Below are positions 13,199 through 25,100 of a stretch of DNA of 64,000 nt, in pieces; the first letter of the stretch is position 1, and every line of letters begins with the position of its first letter. A program made the translations under genes and the position numbers. Location: the NCBI GenBank assembly GCA_947568835.1, contig OX387608.1, positions 12,748,001 to 12,812,000 on the forward strand. Reading direction: 5' to 3'. The notes under the pieces are model-generated. The model saw nothing but the letters and a program-made list of their open reading frames with translations, made no database searches and had not been told where the DNA came from. The DNA is from Protonemura montana. Taxonomy: Eukaryota > Arthropoda > Insecta > Plecoptera > Nemouridae.

Positions 13199-16100
13199 AT
13201 GCTTTCGCCTTTCAAATTGTTCCTGTTCTTGGTTGCTGGTTTTACACTGCTGACCTTCAACGGAGTCATCTCCCAGGAAAGGTAAACTACTTCAAGTTCA
13301 AGCGCATATGCATCAGTTTTTTCTTAGCATTAAAAAACTTTTGGTTGGTGATAAACTTGTTCAAGTTACTTACAGCGTATATTTTTTTAGAATCGTGGAA
13401 ACTACTTGATAGAAAATTGTACTGAATAGTGATAAAGAATTTTTTTTCTTTACTGAGATAAGATTAAATTTGGAATTTTACATATATTACTTTCTACCAA
13501 TCAAACTGACAAATAACCCAAGCTTTTGCTCATTTTTGTCTGTTATAAGGCACTATTTTGATATTTTATTAAGTTTAACGACGTAGTGTTTTGACAACGG
13601 GACACTGATCTATAATGGCTTTAATGATTGATTGGTTGTCAATGAGGATGATGATGAACCAAACCTAGTCTTGTAGGGAGGAGGGCAAAACAATGTTTGG
13701 GTGCAGCATACTCAAAGAAGCTCAAAGAGCCCAAAGAAGACCATCGGCTATACGTTCCTATTGAAGGACGGTACTACCTGAATAAACCGGATTCGTTCAC
13801 AAATCTATGCTGTCGAGAGCTTGATAAGCACGGCGAGTGAAGTTGTTTTACTAACTTTGATTCTTCCAACCTAACAGATCCGGTCGTGTGTATGATGGTC
13901 ATCCATCCAATACCTAACCCAGTGCAGGATTGCTTAACTTTGGTAATCTTGCAAGAACCACTATTTGAATAATATACCCCTACAAAGGGAAGAGGTGCCA
14001 CATTTCAGCTATAAAGTTTGTTTGGCAGAAAATTGTAAATTTCAACATTTTATCCACTTTTTAATGGAATGAAAGGCCATGTAATAATATTTTCTTAGCC
14101 CTGATTCAAAGTCTTACCCTAACTTTTATAACACGTGTGAGTAATGCTAAATTCCACAGCAACTTTACCTGTTTTCAGACCGGTATGGACATACAAATGC
14201 GAAGCAGGCTCCGTCTGCGAGAAAGTCCTGCTGGCGGAAGAGGAGGAGCCGCGTTCCCTGGAGATATGCAAGATTCTGTGCGATGTTAACGCGATGGTCT
14301 GGCCACGGCCACGCGGCTCCATCGCATTCAACCGAACCATCACAAAGCTTGACCCTCAGCGCATCAACGTGGTTGCCGCCGGACCAAACCCTAGGCCCAT
14401 GGACCTCCTGCGCAGGGTAAGTGGTGCTTACATGGTGCTTAGATCAGGGCCTGGAGATGGAAAAATTTGATACAATTTGGTTGGCGCTGAAATCGGAGTT
14501 TTTATTTCTTTTATTCTCAGATTGCTTGTCTTGAATCGAATTAATTGATGCTTTTTTGGAATTGGAATCATATGAATTACTAAAAGCTGATATCTAACTA
14601 AATTGAATGGACTTTGAATTATTTCTGACTTTAAATTCATATTGAAATTAATATATTTTTTTGTTGCCAGAATCAGAAATAGAATTTCCATTGATAAATG
14701 AACAGTTTTGTTTAAAATTTTAAAGACATTTTTGTAAACTAGCTCTAAAGTTAGATGAATTAGACATGAGTAAAAACACAGGACACGCAGGTTCCCCGGA
14801 TTACGTGATCTTTACCTCCATGTAATTCTGGTCTTAGGCTGGAGAGAGGTTCAGGCAGCAGTTGGTTACACTGGGCAAGGGACAGGAAGAGTGCTCCGGC
14901 CGTTCCGCACTCACTGTCGAAGTCTCGATTCGAGATACGACGGCAGTTAGACCCGAACTCGACACCGATGAGAGCTACACGCTATCCGTTGCCACCGTCG
15001 ACGCTACGTTGGTAAGCTACGTGATCATTTGCTTAAACAACGTTTTGTTAACAACAATAAAAAGATTATAAAGATTGTCAAGATAGCCGGAGTAATTTTT
15101 AGTGAGTCTTATAGATTATTAAGCAATTTTATTTGACGTCACATGCCTTGAAGAACTTTCAACAAAGACTCTAGATTATGTATTATAGAAAACTGTTTGA
15201 AAGTTAGAGAGTGTTAAAACCCTTTATAACATTTTAACGTTTAAGTGTTGATGTTATCAATACAGGTGTATTAAATTCGGCATGTGTATGTTGGACACAA
15301 CAACCAAGCGTAATTTCTGGTATTATACTAGAAATTAATTATGTACAACTGTCAGAAGTGACGAGGATATCTGAGCTTTTTGTGTATCCAAAGGTATGAA
15401 TCAAGCTAACAGTGCTTTGAGACTTGAGCTATAATCAGCCCCATCGTTAAATAGTGTTAACAGTGTTCCTATGAAAACAAGATTTTCTCGTTCTTGTTCC
15501 TAAACTTGTTCCTAAACATAAAAAGATATTGGGAAAACATTCACTTCAGCATAGAATACCAATTTTGAAGAATACATTTTTTAAGCACTAAATATTAGTA
15601 GTATTCAAATAAAGACTTTTTAATTTTTCTGCTACAGTTATTATCTCCACAAGTTCCAAGCATAGTTCTGTATTATTCTACAAGCAGGTTTCTCCGTTTC
15701 AGGTAAAAGCTACCGTCACGGCAGAGACGTTCTTCGGAGCGCGACATGCCCTCGAGACTCTGAGCCAGCTCTCCGTGGCAGACTCTGTTTCCGGCAACGT
15801 CGTCATCCTCGATGATCTCGTCATCAGCGACAGCCCTCGGTACGCTTCCCACACGTAGATTCTGTCGTAGTTACGTCACTTAAAGTGGTTGTGAATCTGT
15901 GATTCAAACATGGGTGTGTCTATGTTTTGAGTGGGGAAAATTTTTTATGCCTGTGCTTTTTGTTTCTTGGTTTAAGGAGTAAATTTGCTCCAACATTTTT
16001 TTTTTCTTTTTTGCCGAGTTACTTATGTTTAGTTAAGTCAAGTTCAGTTAAGTTTGTAGTTAAGACAAGTTAAGAAATACATTTTATATTTTTATTCAGT

Positions 16101-19100
16101 TTCCTTTTTCAAAGCATGTTTTTTTTTTCACTTAAATCACCCTAAATCACTACGGTGATATCAAGAAAGCCATGCTGTACGTTCAATCTTGGAATGCAAG
16201 TTCAGTACTTCTTATCCTTGTCCTGCTGTAGGTATGTGCTCAACAGCATCTGTCAAAGACAAATTTGCAATAAATTTGATGACACCACATTATACGATTG
16301 TGTTTACCTCAGATGTGTGAATATTCAACTGTGGTCACAATAACAAACGTGGTGAAAAATTAGAACTACCAACAATTTTTTGTGCGCCTGATTACACAGG
16401 TACGCTTACCGTGGAGTGAACCTGGACACGGCTCGCAACTACATCCCAGTGTCGGCAATCAGGCGGACGATCGAGGCGATGGCAGTCAACAAAATGAATA
16501 CGTTCCACTGGCACATCACCGACTCGCACAGCTGGCCGTTCGTTTCGGATGCATATCCCCAGCTGGCACGGTACGGCGCTTATTCACCCACAAAGGTAAG
16601 CGGGTGGTAAAATAGGAGCGAACTACCGTAAGCGCTTTCAAAAAATAGCTAGGGCCCCATTGGTTATTCATGTGGGTTTCTAGCTATCAAAAATATTTTT
16701 TATGTTGTTTTTAGGCTAGCTGAATTGTATTCAAACCCAAAGAATAGTCTTCAAAAAGTCTTGAGTAATCTAGAATCAGATCAGCTAGAGGCCAGTTTGA
16801 TTATTTATTCAGGACTCATGCTATTTTCTTTAGTTGTCACTTGCTAATTTAATAATTTCCTCGTTAATTACCTCAATGTCGCTATTTTCTGTATCTTTCT
16901 TTACCTCAAAGCACTAAGTTTCAAGTAGTCATTTAAAATTACCTAAGAGAAATCAAAACAAAGCGGAAATGTGAAAACGAGAATGAAAACTCTTCCCCTA
17001 GAGCATGCATTAACAACCCGTGTCCCCCCTTTGATAGGTGTTCACAGCATCTGATGTACGTGACCTCGTGGCTTACGGCCGCGAACGTGGCGTGCGAGTG
17101 CTGCCAGAGCTGGACGCACCTGCTCACGTCGGCGAGGGCTTCCAGTTCGCGCAGCCCGGTGCAATTGTCTGCTTCAAGTCTCAGCCGTGGCAAGACTACT
17201 GCGTTGAGCCACCATGCGGGCAGTTCAACCCTATGCACGACCAGGTTCCTGCTATTTATTTATTATAAACATCACTACCATGAACTGTAATTTTAATCTT
17301 TCTGAGGCCTCTAAAATAACCCAAAACAACTCCAAAACAACAAGCCTTCAAAATGTGGTAACGGTTGTGACCACCCGTATTTGCTTAATTTGACAGGAAA
17401 AAGCCCTCTGAAATCATCACTTAAATGTAAATTTAGATTTAAACTTTAAACTTTTTTGTGTAATTATGTAAACATCATCTTTCAAATCTCTTAAAACAAC
17501 TGTCCAGCAGTGAATTTTTTTTCCTAAACCCTCCTTATCGGCACTGTGCACGATTGAAACGATGTTGGTGAAATCATGAGTCTGTGGTCTAACGTATGCG
17601 AACTTAACATCAGGTTTATGACATCCTGTCTGGCGTCTACGGTGACATGATTCGTCTGTTCGACCCTGACATCTTCCACATGGGTGGCGACGAAGTGAAC
17701 CTCAATTGCTGGAACACGTCCGAGCCGGTCACCTCGGCCATGGATGCCCAGGGCATCCCACGCACGCAGGAAGGTTTCATGCAGATCTGGGACACGTTCC
17801 AGACAAAGGCGTACGACAAGCTTGTTACAGCAAACGGAGGTAAGACCAGTGTCGTTTAGTCGAGCCTTTCAGTGCCGAATGAATGTCTTACGGTGGTTTG
17901 GTCAAGTTTGTACCCTGTTCAGTTGTAGACGGTCTTGTGTAACGAGGGTGATTTCTTCAGTGCGCAAAGTATATTAGTGAAATTTTGGCTTCTCATTGTG
18001 TCAAATGTGTTTTTATGTCCTAAAATGTTATAGACAAGTTTGGAGTATTCGTGTCTGTACATACTTTTTTGAAAATGTTTGAATTCTTAATGTAAATTAA
18101 TAATAATCTAAGCTACTGGTTTTTTTATTTTTATTTTTGAATTTATTCGATACAAATACTCTAGATTTGAATTACTCTTCAAATCAATCAAATCAATTGG
18201 TGTATGCCATTCAAAGGTTCAAAATACAGAATTGAGTATTTATATTTTACATGAATATAGATAAATAAGAGTTATGTGGACCACTGATCCAAAGAAATCT
18301 GAACGGATTGGAAGGGTCCAAGGAACAAATTCATACTAAATGGCCCAAAAAACTTTATTACCTAGCCAAACCAAAATAAATATTCCCATTTTATTATTAG
18401 GAACTCTAATAGCAAATTGCTTTGCACATTGCAAGCATTTGCACTTTAACTCAAATTTCACAAATCATCACATTCTATATTTTTTTAAACACTGCGACGA
18501 TCTTCCAGGCAAGAAGTTGCCTGTTATTCTCTGGACAAGCGGCTTGACGGAGTTGGGCAGCGTCGAAAAGTACCTGGACAAAGAGACGTACATCGTCGAG
18601 ATCTGGACGCTGGGCAACGACCCACTCATTGCTGAACTTGTCAACAAAGGCTTCCGAGTCATCTTCTCCAATTACGACGCACTCTACTTAGACTGCGGGT
18701 AAGTAGACATTCTTTCTTAGCATCGAGCTCAATCGCTACAAAATGTCAAAGTTTGCGTGTTTTTTATTCTTTCTCAAAATAGAGAACAAAATAACTTATA
18801 AGCCTTTTGAGTTTCCAATTGGATTTTGTCAGAAATTGTGAAAAATTTTGTTAGATTTGATCAAAAATAATTAGAAGTCTTAGTCTAAAAACCTCTTGAG
18901 TCAAACTTCATAATTCACTGAATTTGCTACAGAAGAGAACAGAGAAAAACTTGTTTTGATTTGCAAGCAATTACCCCAATAGTTAACTTAAATCTACTCT
19001 TGAAAAACGGCTATTATCTTAGAGAAATACTTTTGAGCGTAGAGGTACACTGAATGGAAATACCGTACGTACACATCTTGGCACTTAGCGATTCAATTAA

Positions 19101-20364
19101 TCTAATAAATTATGCTTTGCTATGCAAATGTAAATAGCAACCTTTGGTGTACCAAGAGAATTTTTTTATAAAACTGAGAATTTTCTTCCATTGCAACAAA
19201 TTCCTTTGTAGAATCTTGATCTAATTGCCTAATTCAAAAGTCATTACACTGAGATAACTCCTTTCCCAACCGTCAACTCATTGCCTTAGCTTCGGCGGTT
19301 GGGTAACCGGTGGCAACAACTGGTGCTCGCCATACATCGGCTGGGACAAAGTCTACGACAACAACCCGAGCAAGCTGCTAGCAGCGCTAGGTGTCGACGC
19401 AGAAGTAGCGCGGAACCTCACGCTAGGTGCCGAGGCTTCATTGTGGACGGAGCAAGTGGATGAGTCGTCTGTTGACGGACGGCTGTGGCCAAGGGTAGCT
19501 GCGTTGGCTGAAAGACTGTGGACTGATCCGGATGAAGGTGAGTGAGTCGTAGGGAAAGTTGGGTTGCATTTATGATATTAGTGATCTGAACGACATTATA
19601 TCATGATAAATTATTTCTAGTTCTAGTTTAGAGCCTTGTCTATATTGTCTAAACTGCCTAAATTGTCTAGTGATTCTTTCTCTAGTTGCAACATAATGTA
19701 AAGGGATATTTTTTTATAGATAGGAATTTTCCCTCACCCTGCACTTACTTAAAATCTGGCATCAAAGCCAGATAAATTTGGTCAAAGAATATGGCTGTCA
19801 AATTTTTAAAGCTGTATTTTAAGTCGAAGGTTTGAAAATGTAAACATTTTGTGAATGAGAAAGGAAACGAGGATTCATATCAGCTGAATGACACATTTTT
19901 GGGCTAGGGCATGATTCTGGTATTTTTTGTAAGTACTTGTCGAAAATTTACTTTTTTGAGCAGTGGCAATTCTTTACTACTACATCTAGCATTACGCACT
20001 GTGGGTCATTTCTGTTTGTGTTCTCTCCTGGCCAGGAATACCATTTACGCAAACAAAATTTGAAGTACCGGTGAATAGAGCATCGAAAAAATGCATGGGT
20101 CTGGCTATGATCTACATAACAACTAAATTTCTTCACTTAGCATTCAAAACCCAGTTCAAATATTTGTCAAAACTAGTGCTAAGGTTAGATAAAGTAGACA
20201 TGAGTCTAAAAACTATCATAATAGTATGTTTTCTTTGATCAGGGTGGAGGTTGGCTGAGGCCCGTATGCTGAATCAGAGACAACGTCTACAAGCGCTAGG
20301 CGTGCAAGCCGACAGCTTGCAGCCGCAGTGGTGTCTACAGAACCAAGGACACTGCCCAATTTGA
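13199..20364 (+). CDS. Secreted chitooligosaccharidolytic beta-N-acetylglucosaminidase, GH20, ten exons
   Basis: Exons: 13199-13281, 14179-14416, 14838-15011, 15703-15839, 16400-16595, 17038-17244, 17614-17839, 18509-18698, 19290-19537 and 20243-20364, giving 606 aa. The N-terminus [18 protein letters not shown] is a signal peptide or anchor. An N-terminal GH20b domain (exons 2-4, [20 protein letters not shown]) is followed by the catalytic barrel: [40 protein letters not shown], and HMGGDEV with the Asp-Glu catalytic pair near residue 370. SLWTEQVDE and the paired Cys match arthropod NAG/Hexo1 enzymes. It would release GlcNAc from chitooligomers during cuticle turnover. Intron 6 has an off-consensus donor, GTTCCT. 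An AATAAA lies at 20446-20451. It could instead be a lysosomal-type hexosaminidase, but Cys-rich spacing and length fit the chitinolytic group better. Confidence 0.94.
13570..13962 (-). mobile_element. 5S rRNA-derived SINE copy in hexosaminidase intron 1, degraded
   Basis: The minus strand shows AAGTTAAGCAATCCTGC, GGTATTGGATGGATGACC, a worn body (GACGGTACT complement) and a 3' end matching CACTACGTCGTTAAAC. There are many substitutions relative to other copies, so it is an older insertion. Confidence 0.83.
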
Positions 20365-20445
20365 ACGAACTCACGTCCCTTCAGAAGAAAATAATGTCTC
20401 ATATCCATGTGAACATCGTTGAAACATTCGTTCGTGGACATTGTT

Positions 20446-20451
20446 AATAAA
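20446..20451 (+). terminator. Poly(A) signal AATAAA for the hexosaminidase gene
   Basis: A canonical AATAAA lies 82 bp past the TGA at 20362-20364 and is the first in that stretch. Confidence 0.6.
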
Positions 20452-21438
20452 TCTATTCAAACTGGCATCTTGATAGTTTCTTTTCCATTTTAGGAAAACT
20501 AATAACACAATTCTTTGCCCATTGCAAGCATTTGCGATTTAAATTAGATTTTACAGTCTTGCAAAGCCCGTGAAAGTACAGAGAATTCATATTAAATAGT
20601 TCTTTGAACAGACTTAAAAATAGGTTGATAAGTTTCTGAAATCCAGATAAGGGGGTATTTGGTGAGTGTTCCAAAAATAGATTCTCATTTCGGATAGATT
20701 TATTTAATAGAATTTAAGAATAGGAAAGTATGGAAGGAGGATGTAGGGGGAATTTTTTCCAGCGTAGCTGGAGTCTTTTAACGTCACCTGCCGCTGTCAG
20801 GTTCTTGAGGAAACACAAGAATAGCCAAAAAAAACTTAGAGATAGGAATGCTCCGAGTTGAACCACATAAATTAATGGGGTCTCCTGCATTCAAGCTCTC
20901 TATTTGTGAAGAGTTACTTGTTCAATAATTCACAAAGAATGTGATGTGGTGTTTTAATTGTGGAACTACAAGAATTCCTAATCCTTGATCTAAAGACAAC
21001 TCATCATTGTTACAAATGTCATTTATTAGTACAGAAAAGAGACAAGAAATGGCCTTCTCACATTATACTTTAAAAATAAATTACCACATTCATTTCCTTG
21101 CGTTCCTAATAACATTATCAACAAATTATCTACAAAATGTAGATTGATTGACTCGAATTGAGAACAAAGTAACATGAAAGGTATAAAAAATAATGGCAAT
21201 TAGCTAAGCAGGTTGATCTTCCTGGTGTAACTGCTGTATTGATATATAATTAAATGCTGGGGCATTCACAGTTCAAATTTCAATCATAACTCTATAAAAG
21301 TTACTGGAAGGAAGGTATATGGCAAAAACTGACTGTGAAGGCACATTTGAGTGCCTACAAATAAGGAAGTCACAATGATCAGTAATTTTAATACAGTTCT
21401 AGATAGTAGGAGCGAGGAAGAGAATCTTCCGACTGTTA
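20452..21438. other. Spacer holding the probable BLCAP 3' UTR
   Basis: The part next to BLCAP is probably its 3' UTR; a reverse-strand AATAAA at 21027-21022 is a candidate end. A copy of a short interspersed repeat (CATTGCAAGCATTTGC) sits near 20492-20560. No coding frame is supported. Confidence 0.55.
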
Positions 21439-21678
21439 TCAGCCATTTTCACATCGGAACATGTCACTCGGACTCCAGAAGAGACAGTTGCCGACACCAC
21501 TGTAGCACACCAAGAATACAGTGGCGATGAAGACCAGGCTGCAGATGGTGCATGGCTTACGTTCGAGGAAGAAGCCGATCAAGTACAGCACCATGAACAT
21601 GACGTGTGTTGTGAGAAGGGCAGGGTTTACGGGTTTTGGTATGAGAAGCACGGGGATGAGCCATTGCAGACAGTACAT
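21439..21678 (-). CDS. BLCAP: BLCAP (BC10) family small membrane protein, intronless
   Basis: A single-exon frame of 79 aa reads [20 protein letters not shown] at its start and continues with [14 protein letters not shown] and [12 protein letters not shown]. Human BLCAP (87 aa, also intronless in its coding part) has the same N-terminus and the same ERKPCTIC motif. Two hydrophobic segments (about residues 5-33 and 42-62) flank the conserved CxxC loop, so an integral membrane protein is expected. Its biochemical role is unsettled; in mammals it is linked to growth control. The C-terminus is shorter and differs from the vertebrate tail. It lies head-to-head with IFT88. Confidence 0.93.
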   Translation of the reverse strand: MYCLQWLIPVLLIPKPVNPALLTTHVMFMVLYLIGFFLERKPCTICSLVFIATVFLVCYSGVGNCLFWSPSDMFRCENG

Positions 21679-22129
21679 CTTTGAAATCTATAGTTTTGAA
21701 TAGCTGTTGTTTCACTTTTTTGCTCTATTTAAGAGATAGTGGATGTTAAAAGACTAGGGAGTACAAGGATCACATTCACAGATAACCTCAAAAAACGATG
21801 ACTTCACCCATTGCTTTTTGGTCTTGAGGCTTCAAAGAAGCACGTATTCCTTGGCATTTTCGTATGCCTTTTCGTTTTACTGCAGTGTAGAGTCGGATTT
21901 TTGAAAGTAATCGTCAGATTTACTAAATAAATCTTATGCTAGTCAGCAAGTGCAGTGAAGAGCTGGTGACGTTTACTGCCTTCTGAAAACTGATTCACTG
22001 ATCTGGCTGAATAGAAATTGACAGTTCCAAAGGCTGTGAGGAATGTAAACAACATTCCATTCCTGCACAAAATTTTATCTGGACTGCAGTAAATTGTTGT
22101 TATTATAGCAAATATTTATTGTGTTCATT
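21679..22129. promoter_or_regulatory. Shared upstream region of BLCAP and IFT88
   Basis: 451 bp lie between the divergent starts. Both genes are broadly expressed in animals, and the spacing suggests a bidirectional promoter, but no specific site such as an X-box for RFX factors can be called with confidence by eye. Confidence 0.5.
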
Positions 22130-25100
22130 ATGTCGACAGTACATATTATCGACGAAGATGATCTCTATTCCGGTTATAATGAATATCACTCTGCTCTAGA
22201 CACAAAGAATCTTGAACATGATGAGGTCTTTCAAGAAGCAGTCCGAACTAGTCATGCCAAGAGGCCAATTGTAAGTTAAAGTAATTATTTTAACGTAAAC
22301 ATCTCTTTAAAATGTGTATGTTGCTTTTTAGAGCGTTATTTTCTTCTATTACCCAAAATCAGGACAGTGAATTTCAGCGTCAGGCACTCTCATGGGCGGC
22401 TCGTGGGCGAGGGCTGCAGGGCTCTTTAAACCCTGTTGCTTAAGCCCGGTTCCTTAATATCATGGGAAATTATGTGTCACAAGAAAGTGTACCAAATTTA
22501 ACACAAACAGCATGATAATTTGGTTTATTTTATTATAAAGTTGCTCTGATATGCAGGAAAATGTCACGCAAAATGTTACTTATACTTCACAGTTGGGAGA
22601 AGCCCCCTCCCGTGTATGTATTGCCGCATTTATTGCAAATATTAGGAAAAAAAACAAAGAAAATAGAAAAGATATCATTTTTTTTTTTAGTAATTACTAC
22701 TTAACTTTTCCAGATAACCCCCAAGCCAGGTACTTCAATGAGAAAGGGCACAGCAACACGCCACGGATTGAACACTGCTCGAATGACTGCCTCAACCAGG
22801 CCTGGAACCTCATCAGCCATGCGCCTTGGAACTTCGACAGGGGTAAGTCATATTTCCCTATTTCATTAAAATTAAAACCGAACGGTTTGGCGTGTTGGAA
22901 ACACCGGTTCTCGTTAGATCACCGAAGTTAAGCAACACTGCGCTGAGTCAGGTATTGAATGGGTGACCATTATACACATGACCAGTTCTGTTCGGGAGAG
23001 AGGTTGGAGGGATGAAAGTTAGTACAGCAACTTCATTCGCCTTGCTTATCAACCTCTCGACGACATGGATTTGTGGAGGAATTCTGTTGTTCGCGTTGTA
23101 CCGTCCTTCGGAAGGGACGCTAAGCCGGTGGTCCCCTTGGTGCTCTTCGACAGGAGTAGGCTACGTGCCGGCACCGGGTTTCCCCTCCTCCCTTATAGGC
23201 TAGGTTAGGTTCATCATCATCCTCATCATCATCACCGACGCCAATAGACCAGTGCCGCATGGCCAGATGTCAAAACATTGCGTCATTAAACACCAATAAT
23301 AAAATAATTAAAATAAAAAATCCAGAAACAAACTCACGAGTCGAATCATTCAATGCCGTGTTGTGTTCCAGTACCGAGAAGGAACGCCGAGCGGCATCCG
23401 GCCGATGACGATGTCACAGGACGAGACCCAGCGGCCGATGACGGCAGTGCGTGGCGCCGGCTTCACTTCGCAGCGGACTGGGTCTGCGTTCGACCCGCTC
23501 GGACAAGGAAACAAAACTACGCCGCAGTTCGATGCCAAGCGAGACGACTCGTTAGTTTGTGCTAAAAGTTTTGCCAAAAAAATCATTAACATTTAGTGTT
23601 GATTCACTTGCTTAAAGCTATGTTTAAAAACATCAAAACATATAAATAATAATTCTGTGCACCGATGACTGTAGGTAATGGACGTAGACATTTGCTTCCT
23701 TATTTAAAAAAACACACTATCAAGGTTTTTGATATTTCTCTAATAATTTGAGCATATTGACCAGTAATTTTCCATAATAAAGCTATCCATCACCCATAAG
23801 GAGGAGCTTTATCAGAGAACATAAATTTCTTTCCCTTAAGTGTTTTTATTTAAAGGCAGCAAAATAAATAGCAATTGTATAAAAAATTACATAAAACCAA
23901 AGAAAAAGCTAGCTGATACTTACTGATCAATCAATTTCAACGTGAACAGAGCTAAGAAATGAAATTTATCAACACATTTGTCCTCAGCCCAGAAGAGAAG
24001 ATCCGTCAACTCGAGCGACGAATCACAGAGCTGATCGAGGAATCGTGCATCGCCGCCGGCAACGAAGACAACAAGCTTGCGCTAGACCGCGCCAAAGAAG
24101 CATCAGTCAAGGAACGCAGCCTGATACGTGCGCAGGAAACCGCCGGCCTGCGGGACTCTCATAACCTAGACCTCACCTTCGCGGTAACTAGAGCTACTCA
24201 TGCAACCATGAAACTAACACAGATATTACTATGTTTCTTTCTTTTCTTTAATTTCCATTGTAAAACATTTTACATGCCAGAGTTTTTACAAATGTTTGTT
24301 AAAACAGGCTTTGGAAATTGTCCATAATAAAATATCATATCACTGATACCACTGATAAAGCATACACAGATATACCATCTAAATTGCTTCATGAGGAAGT
24401 TAGCACTGCCATGATAAAAGAGAGAAAGAAACATTTATGACAAAAGAAACAGTTACGATGATCGGCAATGGGAGTAAAACAAGATTAAACAGCAGATAAT
24501 AGCATCTTTTGAAAGAGGTTCAGTTTAATAAAGGTGTGAATTCAATATCTGTGGAAGATCCATGTGAACCCTTTGACTGAAATGTTTGAACTCTGTTCGC
24601 ATGTAATTCAATGAAGTTTTATGCAGGTGTTGTTCAACCTGGCCAACCAGTACGCAGCCAGCAACATGAACCAAGAGGCGCTGAACACGTACCAAGTGAT
24701 CACCAAGAACCGCATGTTCTCCAACGCTAACAGACTCAAAGTCAACATGGGCAACATCTACATGAAGCTAGGAGACTTTCCACGAGCAGTGAAGATGTAT
24801 CGGATGGCACTAGATCAGGTCAGAAGCCAGCGCAACATTCTCATCAAGAAGCAAACAAAAACTAGGGATAACACGATCAAGAATATGAAATCGTGAAAAA
24901 GATAATACTAAAATAAAACAAAAGCACATTATTCAACCAGTCCAGTTTGATTTTATTCAAAAACCATCATAAAACAGTTACCATGACATAATCAGTTACG
25001 GCATTTTGCAATCCAATAAGCATTCCAATCGGCAGTTTCATTATAAGACGAGATGTAGTCCAGTTGTTGTGGACCAGATGAGCGTTCTTCCTCAGAAACA

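Noticed and set aside
22890..22980. Functional 5S rRNA gene
   Set aside because: Only the internal promoter region matches. The 5' and 3' ends that form helix I of 5S rRNA are absent, and a SINE body follows.
23012..23203. Repeated 60-90 codon frames such as this and those at 48713, 59377 and 10281
   Set aside because: All lie within 5S-derived SINE bodies and look alike only because the SINE copies do.
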